A program made the translations under genes and the position numbers. From NCBI RefSeq assembly GCF_963675455.1, contig NZ_OY776217.1, positions 558,001 through 622,000 on the forward strand: DNA of 64,000 bases, written 5' to 3'. The notes under the pieces were generated by a model that did no database searches, was not told the origin of the DNA, and was given only the letters and a program-made list of their open reading frames with translations. The DNA comes from Emcibacter sp. (GTDB lineage: Bacteria; Pseudomonadota; Alphaproteobacteria; Sphingomonadales; Emcibacteraceae). Numbering within the stretch: the stretch's first letter is position 1; every line of letters starts with the position of its first letter. Of this stretch, positions 33,429 through 40,780 are shown piece by piece.

Positions 33429-34451
33429 TTATTTGCGAAAGCCCCGCAACAGTTCCTGAAAACCATTGAGTTCGGCTTCGAACTCGATGTGGGAGATATT
33501 CTCTCCGTCAAGGAAGCGCTTAAGTTCCAGAAGCGGTGTATCAAGGTAATTGAGACCCGCGAAACAGGTGGTGGCGCTTTTGATTCCAAGCTCCTCCAGA
33601 TACTGCAAATGCTGCGGTTCGTAATAACCGCTGGGATAACACAGATGCTGCGGGTCCTTATTCCCGGCCCTGGCAATCCTTTTCCGGTTGTCGGCAAGTT
33701 CTTTCGCCAGGCTTTCGCGGCTGCCGTCGCCCAGGGTATGGCGATGGGTATGCAGCTGGATATCGACGCCGCTGTCGGCCATTTCCCGGCTGGTCTCCAG
33801 CGTCATCAGCCGGAACAGGCCCTTGTCCTCGAATTCCTTCTGGTCGAGCCGGAAGGCAGAAGCCGCCCGGCGGACAAAATCCTGCCGGTCCTGGGCTGTC
33901 GGGATTTGCTCCCCGATCTCCACCAGCCTCGAAGCCAGATCTTCCCGGCTCATATCCACATCAAGACGCAGGGACTTGCCAAACTCGCGGGACAGGCTGC
34001 TCAGGTCGACGGTCTTTTCCCGGCTCTTCCAGCACAGATACTGCAGCGCCAGGTTCATCACCTGGGTCTGTTTTTCCGCATAATAGGTGGTGAGGTAAAG
34101 TGTCCAGTCAAACCCGTATTTCCGGAACAGCGGCCAGGCGTGGTCCGCCGATCCCTGCCAGCCGTCATCCATGGTGATCACTACCGCATTGTCGGGCAGG
34201 CTGCCGGCCTTCAGCCGCTCACAAGCCTCGCCCAGGGGCAGGACCGGAAAACCGCTGTCCCTGAGGGTCTTCAGGCGGCGCTCAAGGGTGCCGGCGGTCA
34301 TGAACAGTTTCGGGCGAAAATCATGTTCGTCAGCCAGCGAAAAGCCGTGATAACAGAGGATCTGCAATCCGCGCCTTGTTTTCTTCCGGCTGTAATGAAA
34401 CAGGCCGAGATATTTGGCCAGATATAAAATAATCAGTTTAACGCTGTGCAT
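33429..34451 (-). CDS. Polysaccharide deacetylase family protein (NodB-like)
   Basis: 340 residues. The NodB domain shows ITMDDGW (catalytic base and metal Asp) and the metal-binding HTHRHT motif at about 240-245, with CYPSGYY as the later strand. The N-terminus has a short amphipathic or anchor segment (LIILYLAKYLGLF) followed by a basic stretch, so membrane association at the cytoplasmic or periplasmic face is possible. It would remove acyl groups from a surface or storage polysaccharide. It stands alone, with 340 bases of gene-free, palindrome-rich DNA upstream. Confidence 0.85.
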   Translation of the reverse strand: MHSVKLIILYLAKYLGLFHYSRKKTRRGLQILCYHGFSLADEHDFRPKLFMTAGTLERRLKTLRDSGFPVLPLGEACERLKAGSLPDNAVVITMDDGWQGSADHAWPLFRKYGFDWTLYLTTYYAEKQTQVMNLALQYLCWKSREKTVDLSSLSREFGKSLRLDVDMSREDLASRLVEIGEQIPTAQDRQDFVRRAASAFRLDQKEFEDKGLFRLMTLETSREMADSGVDIQLHTHRHTLGDGSRESLAKELADNRKRIARAGNKDPQHLCYPSGYYEPQHLQYLEELGIKSATTCFAGLNYLDTPLLELKRFLDGENISHIEFEAELNGFQELLRGFRK

Positions 34452-34642
34452 TTCCGCGCCCTTGTCGCCCCAGTAAATTGTCTGCCTTCAGACCAAGTCA
34501 TAGCGCCCAGGCGTTAGTGTAAGGTTAAGTGAAACGGAAAAAAACAACTAAAGAAAAAAATACCCAAGATCGCCGGAACAGGGAGCTTCCCATTTAATAA
34601 TCCGGGATAAATCATCGGATTCTGTCGGAATTTTTTTCATAT

Positions 34643-34778
34643 TTTGGGAATTTTTCCCAAATCCGGACAGGGCGGGAAAATTAAAATTATCCGGATAACA
34701 CAGGAAGGGACTGAGTTTTAACAGATAACGTTCCGCTTCCGGAATAAGTATCCTTCGGCGGAAAAGAGAGATACTTAT
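34643..34778. other. Palindrome cluster in the gene-free stretch upstream of the deacetylase gene
   Basis: Three separate inverted repeats: TTTGGGAA-TTT-TTCCCAAA (34643-34661), the perfect palindrome TTATCCGGATAA (34687-34698), and ATAAGTATC / GATACTTAT with arms at 34744-34752 and 34770-34778. None has a good T run. The whole 34452-34793 interval shows no convincing ORF. Operators or a small RNA are possible. Confidence 0.4.
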
Positions 34779-34793
34779 GGCGAAACGGGGCGG

Positions 34794-34961
34794 TCAGCGG
34801 ACCTGTCGTTCGTCCCGTATCAACCTGATTTCACTGGCAATTCCCAGCCACTGGCTGTCCTTGCAATAATCCAGGGCGGCGGAAAAACCCATGCACTTGA
34901 TCAGACGAAGCGCTGTTTCGCGGGTATGTGACAGTCTGTCGGCTTTTGCAGTAATCATCAT
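34794..34961 (-). CDS. Small conserved-looking protein (55 residues), function unknown
   Basis: ATG at 34961 (a second ATG follows at 34958), with GGAG 5-8 bases upstream. The product is helical, with ALRLIKCMGFSAALDYCKDS then WLGIASEI. This layout, a short helix pair with a Tyr-Cys and a Trp-Leu-Gly motif, resembles small proteins seen in alphaproteobacteria, though I know no function. Codon use is coding-like. No other gene lies between it and the YHS gene at 35251. Confidence 0.5.
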   Translation of the reverse strand: MMITAKADRLSHTRETALRLIKCMGFSAALDYCKDSQWLGIASEIRLIRDERQVR

Positions 34962-35250
34962 TCTCACTCCGGTCTACGGCCGTTTTCCATTCAGAAATTC
35001 CGGCATATATTCCAAACCTTGCATATATCGTGCCAAAAAGAAGCGGCCTTTTTGAGACGGGAATATGTTCATATTGAGGTAAAGAGGTAAGAGAAGGATT
35101 AACCATAAGATAAAAATGTCACTTTTATTAAGCATGAGTGACAGGCCGGATCGGACCGGGTAAAAATCGCCGCTCGGGTAAATTCTATCATTGGAAATTG
35201 ATCGCCCCCGCAGTAAGGTGCCAGAAATTACCAAACTGAATGAGGCCGTC

Positions 35251-35757
35251 ATGGACAAATTACCGAAATACCTGCTTTTCCTGTCCGCTTTCACCGTGGC
35301 CATCCTCGGCGGACTGGCTTTCTATTATACGTCGCAAAGCTATTTTGCCGACAGCCTGATCTATGATGACGATAACGGCATTGCCATTCACGGCTATGAT
35401 CCGGTCGCCTATTTCACCGAAGAAAAAGCGGTCTATGGCGATCCGCTGTATGAAGTGAGCTGGGCCGGCTCCCGCTGGCGCTTTGCCTCGCCGGAAAACC
35501 GCGATCTGTTTGCTGATGATCCCAACAAATTCGCCCCCCAGTATGGCGGCTACGAACCGGTGATGATCGTCAAAGGCTACTCCAGCCCAACAGATCCATT
35601 GATCTGGTCCATGCGCGACGGGCTTCTTTACCTGCATCATAATGAACAGACGAAGGCCTACTGGCTGGAAAATTTCCGCGACAACCGTATCCAGGCCGAT
35701 GCCAGCTGGCCCCGCATCCGCAGCCAGCTGCAATATATCCAGAGCCAGTCGGAGTGA
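35251..35757 (+). CDS. YHS-domain protein with N-terminal membrane anchor
   Basis: 168 residues from the ATG at 35251 (GAGG 5 bases upstream; the frame runs from 35191). One membrane segment (LLFLSAFTVAILGGLAFYY) precedes a YHS domain: AIHGYDPVAYFTEEKAVYG, then SWAGSRWRFASPENRDLF and YGGYEPVMIVKGYSS. YHS domains bind metal or serve as small structural modules, often in copper- or heavy-metal-linked proteins; the canonical YHS Cys is absent here. Periplasmic location is likely. Role unknown. Confidence 0.8.
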   Translation: MDKLPKYLLFLSAFTVAILGGLAFYYTSQSYFADSLIYDDDNGIAIHGYDPVAYFTEEKAVYGDPLYEVSWAGSRWRFASPENRDLFADDPNKFAPQYGGYEPVMIVKGYSSPTDPLIWSMRDGLLYLHHNEQTKAYWLENFRDNRIQADASWPRIRSQLQYIQSQSE

Positions 35758-35766
35758 ACCTCCAAT

Positions 35767-35794
35767 AAAAAAGGCGGCACCAGGGCCGCCTTTT
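35767..35794. terminator. Bidirectional terminator between the YHS and M13 genes
   Basis: AAAAGGCGGC and GCCGCCTTTT pair perfectly around ACCAGG, with A and T runs outside. Confidence 0.85.
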
Positions 35795-35815
35795 CTGATT
35801 CCATTGATCCGGCAC

Positions 35816-37870
35816 TTACCAGATTTTCACCCGCTCTTCCGGGGTGAGGTACAGGCCGCCGTCTTCACCGACGCCGAAGGCCTCGTAAAAGGCCGGCACA
35901 TTGCGGACCACGCCGTTTACCCGGAAACTGGCCGGGCTGTGCGGATCGGTCTGGATCCGGGTGCGCAGGGCCTCGTCCCGGTATTTGCCCTGGAAGGCCT
36001 GGGCCCAGCCGATGAAGAAACGCTGTTCACCGGTAAAGCCGTCAATGACCGGCGCGTCCTTGCCGTCCAAAGACATTTTATAGGCCTTGTAGGCGATGCT
36101 GAGGCCGCCGAGGTCGCCGATATTCTCGCCCAGGGTGAACTCGCCGTTCACATTGAGCTCAGGCAGCGCCTCGAAGCCGTTATACTGGGCGACAAGCTTT
36201 CCGGTGCGTTCCTCAAACGCCGCCCTATCGGCATCCGTCCACCAGTTCTGCAGTTCCCCATCACCGTTATAGGTGCTGCCCTTGTCGTCAAAACCGTGAC
36301 CGATTTCATGGCCGATCACGCCGCCGATGGCGCCGTAATTGACAGCATCGTCAGCCGCCATATCAAAGAAGGGCGGCTGCAGGATGGCGGCCGGGAAGAC
36401 GATCTCGTTCATGGTCGGATTGTAGTAGGCATTGACCGTCTGCGGCGTCATATGCCATTCCCAGCGCTGGATCGGGCCGCCGAGCTTGGCCAGCTCCCGG
36501 TCATGCTCGACGATGCGGGCGCGTTTGACATTGCCGAAATAATCATCGGCCCGGATTTCCAGCTTTTCATAATCCTTCCACTGGTCGGGATAGCCGATCT
36601 TGGGGGTGAATTTATGAAGTTTCTCCAGCGCCTGCTGTTTGGTTTCCTCGCCCATCCAGTCGAGGTCCCTGATGCTGACCTCATAGGCCTTGACCAGGTT
36701 GGCGACCAGTTCCTGCATCCGGGCCTTGGCTTCCGGTTTGAAATGCTTGTCCACATAAACCTTGCCGACCACTTCCCCCAAGGTGCCGTTGACGGCGGTA
36801 ACCGCCCGGCGCCACATGGGCCGCTGTTCCAGCGTGCCGCTCAGAACCTTGCCATAGAAATCGAAATTGGCTTGGTCGATTTCCTCTGTCAGCCGGCCGG
36901 CGACATTGTTGATCACGCTCCATTTGGCCCAGGTCTTCCAGGTCTCAAGATCGGTGTCCCGGATAATGCCGGCCATGGCCTCCATATAGCTGGGCTGGTT
37001 AATGATCAGAACATCAAGATCAGCAAGGCCGGTTTCCTTAAGGTACCCGTCCCAGTCGAAATCCGCCACCAGACCGGACAGTTGAGCGCGTTCGTATTTG
37101 TTGTAACGCTTGACCGAATCACGGTTGTCTTCCTTGAGCCAGTGCTTGTCAGCGAGAGCCGTTTCCAGAGCCATGATTTTTTTGGCCTTGTCCGCGGCAT
37201 CGTCAAGTCCGGCCAGGGTCAGCATGCGCTCCACATGGGCGACATATTTCTCCCGGGTCTCGACGGATTTTTCGTCGTCCTTGAAATAATACTCCCGGTC
37301 CGGCAGGCCCAGTCCGGACTGCCAGGCATAGACCGCATACTGGTCGGCCTGCTTGGCGTCATTGTTGATATAAAGTCCGAACGGCGCATCAAAGCCGACC
37401 TTGTCCGCATAGGCAAACCAGGCCGCCAGGTCATCATAGGAGGCAATGGCGTCGATTTTGGCAAACTCGGGCGCCAGCGGTTCGATACCGCGGGCGTTGC
37501 GGGTTTCCATATCCAGATAGCTGTTATAGAAGTCGCCGACCTTCTGGGCGTCCGAGCCCGGCGCATTGTCGGCGGCGGCGGCTTCCTCGATAATGGCCTT
37601 CACATCATCTTCGGCATTATCACGCAGGTAGTAAAAGGAGCCGATGCTTGATTTGTCGGCCGGAATTTCCGTGGTTTCGAGCCAGGTGCCGTTGACATAT
37701 TCAAAGAAGTCGTCGCCCGGCCGGACGTCGGTCTTCATATGTTCCGCATGCACACCGGAGGTCAGGCTGGCCTGTTCTTCCGATGTCTCGCTGGCGGGGG
37801 AACATCCCCCGGCCAGAAGGGCTGATCCCAGCAAAAGGCTCAGTCCAGTATATCCCAGATACTTTTTCAT
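35816..37870 (-). CDS. M13-family metallopeptidase, lipoprotein
   Basis: 684 residues, normal for bacterial neprilysin/PepO-type zinc peptidases. The signal peptide ends ALLAGGC (lipid-attached Cys about 23), so it is predicted membrane-attached in the periplasm. The zinc motif is HEIGHGFDD and the third ligand is in ENIGDLGG; substrate-binding NAYYNPTMNEIVFPA precedes. It cleaves short peptides. It forms a single-gene unit before phaR, with 39 bases from the phaR stop. Confidence 0.92.
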   Translation of the reverse strand: MKKYLGYTGLSLLLGSALLAGGCSPASETSEEQASLTSGVHAEHMKTDVRPGDDFFEYVNGTWLETTEIPADKSSIGSFYYLRDNAEDDVKAIIEEAAAADNAPGSDAQKVGDFYNSYLDMETRNARGIEPLAPEFAKIDAIASYDDLAAWFAYADKVGFDAPFGLYINNDAKQADQYAVYAWQSGLGLPDREYYFKDDEKSVETREKYVAHVERMLTLAGLDDAADKAKKIMALETALADKHWLKEDNRDSVKRYNKYERAQLSGLVADFDWDGYLKETGLADLDVLIINQPSYMEAMAGIIRDTDLETWKTWAKWSVINNVAGRLTEEIDQANFDFYGKVLSGTLEQRPMWRRAVTAVNGTLGEVVGKVYVDKHFKPEAKARMQELVANLVKAYEVSIRDLDWMGEETKQQALEKLHKFTPKIGYPDQWKDYEKLEIRADDYFGNVKRARIVEHDRELAKLGGPIQRWEWHMTPQTVNAYYNPTMNEIVFPAAILQPPFFDMAADDAVNYGAIGGVIGHEIGHGFDDKGSTYNGDGELQNWWTDADRAAFEERTGKLVAQYNGFEALPELNVNGEFTLGENIGDLGGLSIAYKAYKMSLDGKDAPVIDGFTGEQRFFIGWAQAFQGKYRDEALRTRIQTDPHSPASFRVNGVVRNVPAFYEAFGVGEDGGLYLTPEERVKIW

Positions 37871-37909
37871 TTTTCACCTTGTCAGTTTTTTTGAGTTTGA
37901 GTGATGAGG

Positions 37910-38518
37910 TTATTTTTTCTGCAGTTCCTGCAGTTGCTGCTGCATGGCGGCCAGTTGCTCCTGCAGCTTGCTGAGCTGATCGTCATCTTTAGAAGCATCA
38001 GCCGGTTTTCCCTTTTCCTGGGATTCCGGCTGGGGAATGCCGTGGAACGGGCTGAACATCTGCATAGCGTTCTCGAAGGCGGCCATATTCTTTCGGGTCA
38101 GCTCCTCGAACGGTTTGAAGGTTTTGAAGGAGAAGGGCGTGCCGGCGGCAAAGTTCTCCTCGACAAAATGCCGGAACCTTTCCTGATTCTCGGAAAACAT
38201 GGACAAGCTGGATTCAAGATAATCCGGCACCACCTGCTGCAGGCCGCCGCCGTAAAATCCGATCAGCTGGCGGAGGAAATTGATCGGCAACAGGGTTTCC
38301 CCCTTGCTTTCCTCTTCAAAAATAATCTGCGTCAAGACGCTGTGGGTAATGTCCTCGCCGCTTTTCGCATCGCGGACGATGAACTCTTTCCCGTCACGGA
38401 CCATTGTTGCCAGATCATCAAGCGTCACGTAACTGCTGCTGTCTGTATTATACAGCCGCCGGTTTGCATATTTCTTGATGACAATCTGTCCGTTTTCAGT
38501 TTTGTCCTTTTTAGCCAA
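37910..38518 (-). CDS. phaR: Polyhydroxyalkanoate synthesis repressor PhaR
   Basis: 202 residues if begun at the TTG at 38518, which has GGAAGG about 7 bases upstream and gives LAKKDKTENGQIVIKKYA (first residue read as Met). An upstream TTG at 38560 would add 14 residues. The DNA-binding PhaR/PHB_acc domain (IVIKKYANRRLYNTDSSSYV) and the following PHB-accumulation domain (LLPINFLRQLIGFYGGGLQ) are clear; the tail is Gln-rich coiled coil. PhaR binds PHA granules and represses phasin and its own gene. The upstream region holds TGC-rich repeats. Confidence 0.9.
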   Translation of the reverse strand: MAKKDKTENGQIVIKKYANRRLYNTDSSSYVTLDDLATMVRDGKEFIVRDAKSGEDITHSVLTQIIFEEESKGETLLPINFLRQLIGFYGGGLQQVVPDYLESSLSMFSENQERFRHFVEENFAAGTPFSFKTFKPFEELTRKNMAAFENAMQMFSPFHGIPQPESQEKGKPADASKDDDQLSKLQEQLAAMQQQLQELQKK

Positions 38519-38594
38519 GTCCCTACCTTCCAGTTTTAAAACACCTAAACCCCTTTTCAAAACAGGGAGGATTGATATTTTTTATTGTCCCCGT

Positions 38595-38662
38595 TTTGCA
38601 TACATTTGCATGTCGCCGGTATCATGCTGCAAAAATGCTGCAGGGCGCAAGAAAAATGCTGC
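38595..38662. promoter_or_regulatory. TGC-rich repeat cluster upstream of phaR (candidate PhaR operator)
   Basis: Two TTTGCAT repeats (38595-38601 and 38605-38611) and three ATGCTGC repeats (38624-38630, 38635-38641, 38656-38662) between phaR and the divergent small gene. PhaR of Paracoccus is known to bind TGC-rich sites including in its own promoter, so autoregulation is a sensible inference. Confidence 0.55.
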
Positions 38663-38737
38663 GCAACAATAACAAAAACAAGACGAATGGTCCAATCCGG
38701 TCTTTTTGTCCCGTCAAAGCGGTGTTACTCTGCCTCT

Positions 38738-38929
38738 ATGAGCGAAAAAACCAAAACACCGGACCCCGCTGCAGACTCAGAAAAACCTGACGTGAAAGAA
38801 CTCGCCGGGAAGTATCTTGATTTCTGGCAGCAGAACCTGACCATCTGGGCCACCGATCCCAAGGCGCTGGAAAAATGGGTCGAAACCCTGTCCGCCGCCC
38901 AGGCCAAACCATCTGACAAAAAAGACTGA
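38738..38929 (+). CDS. Small soluble protein next to phaR (63 residues)
   Basis: ATG at 38738. After a charged Lys/Asp/Pro N-terminus comes a helix with LAGKYLDFWQQNLTIWATD and a second helix (ALEKWVETLSAAQ). The aromatic helix resembles the Phe-Trp-Gln N-terminal helices of PHA synthases and phasin-like small proteins, but I cannot place it. Divergent from phaR across the TGC-rich operator candidate, so it may be a PhaR target. Confidence 0.55.
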   Translation: MSEKTKTPDPAADSEKPDVKELAGKYLDFWQQNLTIWATDPKALEKWVETLSAAQAKPSDKKD

Positions 38930-38969
38930 AAGTCACCCCTGGCCAAAGGTATTGTTAACTTATAACAAG

Positions 38970-38988
38970 TATGTTATTTTATAACATT
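38970..38988. promoter_or_regulatory. Zur-like box upstream of tonB-tonB-exbD
   Basis: TATGTTATTTTATAACATT agrees with the enterobacterial/alphaproteobacterial Zur palindrome (AATGTTATANTATAACATT) in 16 of the 18 non-wildcard positions. The right arm is perfect. It lies 20 bases before the first tonB ATG. A related half-site (TTATAACAA) precedes it. The same box occurs at 63665-63683 before the TonB-dependent receptor gene. Confidence 0.65.
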
Positions 38989-39008
38989 ACTTATCAAAGG
39001 AGGTGGAT

Positions 39009-39611
39009 ATGATAGCACGCGCAGGAACATCTTTCTCATTGGCCATGGTGGTCACCTTCGGCCTGTTTTTCTTCATGCAGCAGATGACCAGGACACCGGA
39101 TATCCAGATCCCGGACGTGAAATTCGAGCCAGTGATCATGGGCGATATTCGTCGCCCAAAGCCTATAGACAACACAATCAAAAGACCGGAACGCCCTGAA
39201 CCAGTCGAAATTGTCGACAGGGAGGAACTCCCGCTGGATCCACTCCCTGGAAATGATGTTAAAATCAACACAGGTTTCGACAGAGGCCCTGTCACCCCGG
39301 AATTACCCCACAAGAATACAGTGGGATTCTCTGACGGAGAGGTCTATGCCATCACCGCCGTGGCCCCGGAATATCCCGTCTCAGCCGCCCGCCAGGGACT
39401 GAGCGGATATGTGGTGGTTGGTTTTACCGTCGATAAACGAGGCGCGGTGACCGATGCCTATGTGATCGAATCCTCCAGCCGGCTTTTTGAAAAAAGCGCG
39501 CTCAGGGCCATCACCAAATTCAAATACAAGCCGAAAGTGGTGGACGGCTCCCCGGTCGCCCAGGGCAACCTGCTGTATAAATTCACCTATGAACTGCAGG
39601 ACAATGCCTGA
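39009..39611 (+). CDS. TonB-family energy transducer, copy 1
   Basis: 200 residues from the ATG at 39009, after AAAGGAGG at 5 bases. A single membrane helix (about 8-24, SLAMVVTFGLFFFMQQM) precedes a Pro/charged linker (RRPKPIDNTIKRPERPEPV) and a C-terminal TonB domain (AITAVAPEYPVSAARQGLSG, VTDAYVIESS, SALRAITKFKYKPK). It transmits proton-motive energy to outer-membrane receptors. Overlaps the second copy by eight bases. The Zur-like box suggests zinc-controlled expression. Confidence 0.88.
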   Translation: MIARAGTSFSLAMVVTFGLFFFMQQMTRTPDIQIPDVKFEPVIMGDIRRPKPIDNTIKRPERPEPVEIVDREELPLDPLPGNDVKINTGFDRGPVTPELPHKNTVGFSDGEVYAITAVAPEYPVSAARQGLSGYVVVGFTVDKRGAVTDAYVIESSSRLFEKSALRAITKFKYKPKVVDGSPVAQGNLLYKFTYELQDNA

Positions 39612-40233
39612 TCTCTGGTCACCCCGCAGCACTGGAGAAACCCTGTCCCTGTTCATCAGGGCGGGTTTCTCCCTTCTTGCGGCGATTGCCGTCACCTTTG
39701 GCCTCTTCTATCTCATGCAGCGAATGACCGCGCCGGAGGATATGGCATTTGAAAAGCAGATTGCCGGTTATTTTCCCATGCCCTACCAGCCAGTGATCAT
39801 CATCTGCGGTCTCATCCCATATGTGACCAAGCCTGAAATTCCCGGGAAGTTTATCGACGAGTATTTCAGACAGACTCGACCTGACCTTCGGATCATCGAA
39901 AACAAATTATACACCACTCTCCCTCAACTGGAATTGCACGGTACCGGATTCGCCGTGCTGCCGGCGAAACTGGTCGCCTCATTTAATCCGGAATATCCCT
40001 TTTCTGCCCGCCGGAGAAAGATAGAGGGTTATGTGCTCATTGGTTATGAAATAGACGATCAAGGAGCCGTTGTTGATCCCTATGTGATTGACTCATCAGA
40101 TAAAATTTTCGAGAAGAATGCGCTCCGGGCTGTCATAAAATTTAAATATAAACCGAAATTTCTGGACGGCATGCCGATCCGGCAAAAAGGACTGAAGCTT
40201 AAATTCACTTTTGGGTTGGAAAACGAAAACTAA
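39604..40233 (+). CDS. TonB-family energy transducer, copy 2
   Basis: 209 residues from the ATG at 39604; earlier in-frame ATGs would lie inside copy 1. The membrane helix (AAIAVTFGLFYLMQRM) closely resembles copy 1, and so does the C-terminal TonB domain (VASFNPEYPFSARRRKIEGY, VVDPYVIDSSDKIFEKNALR). The linker differs: it has few prolines and includes a conserved-looking PYQPVIIICGLIPYV. A tandem duplication followed by divergence is inferred. Confidence 0.85.
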   Translation: MPDLWSPRSTGETLSLFIRAGFSLLAAIAVTFGLFYLMQRMTAPEDMAFEKQIAGYFPMPYQPVIIICGLIPYVTKPEIPGKFIDEYFRQTRPDLRIIENKLYTTLPQLELHGTGFAVLPAKLVASFNPEYPFSARRRKIEGYVLIGYEIDDQGAVVDPYVIDSSDKIFEKNALRAVIKFKYKPKFLDGMPIRQKGLKLKFTFGLENEN

Positions 40234-40268
40234 TCCAATATAACTGTTTCCGAACAAGGGAGTTTTAC

Positions 40269-40679
40269 ATGCGTCATAAACGTAAAGGAGCCGAAGACGA
40301 TACCGACATCGATATGACTCCGATGCTTGATATTGTTTTCATTATGCTGATCTTTTTTATCGTCACCGCGTCCTTCCTCAAGGAAACCGGTGTGGAAATT
40401 AGCCGTCCTGACAGCTCGCAGAAGCCGAAGGAACCCACCGAGGCCCAGAGTATCTTTATTGATATTACTGCCCGTGACGAAGTCTGGTACAACAAGCGCC
40501 GGATCGACGTCCGCGCCGTTCGCCCCAACGTGGAACGCGACAAGGCCAAGATGGACACACCGTCCGTGGTTATCAAGGCAGACCGCGAATCCTCTTCCGG
40601 TAAAGTGATCGAAGTGGTCGAAGGCGTCCGCCAGGCCGGTGTGATCAACTATGTGGTGGCAACGCCGAAAGCCAACTAG
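40269..40679 (+). CDS. ExbD/TolR-family proton-channel subunit
   Basis: 136 residues. A short cytoplasmic N-terminus is followed by one membrane helix (MLDIVFIMLIFFIVTASFL) with the channel Asp at its start, then a periplasmic domain (SIFIDITARDEVWYN ... VVIKADRESSSGKVIEVV). It works with ExbB to energise TonB. No exbB gene is present in this cluster. A strong terminator follows. Confidence 0.9.
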   Translation: MRHKRKGAEDDTDIDMTPMLDIVFIMLIFFIVTASFLKETGVEISRPDSSQKPKEPTEAQSIFIDITARDEVWYNKRRIDVRAVRPNVERDKAKMDTPSVVIKADRESSSGKVIEVVEGVRQAGVINYVVATPKAN

Positions 40680-40706
40680 GCTGCCTTTCAAGGTAAAAGC
40701 ATTTCA

Positions 40707-40735
40707 AAGGCCCCGCAAATTCTGCGGGGCTTTTT
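40707..40735 (+). terminator. Terminator after exbD
   Basis: GCCCCGCA / TGCGGGGC stem (core about 40710-40717 with 40723-40730) and five T residues. Confidence 0.88.
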
Positions 40736-40780
40736 ATTTTCCCTCTACTTTCCGGCCCCTCACCGGTTTATACTAACGTC

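Noticed and set aside
34779..34871. Plus-strand 30-codon ORF starting near 34778
   Set aside because: No ribosome-binding site and opposite to a better-supported minus-strand small gene.
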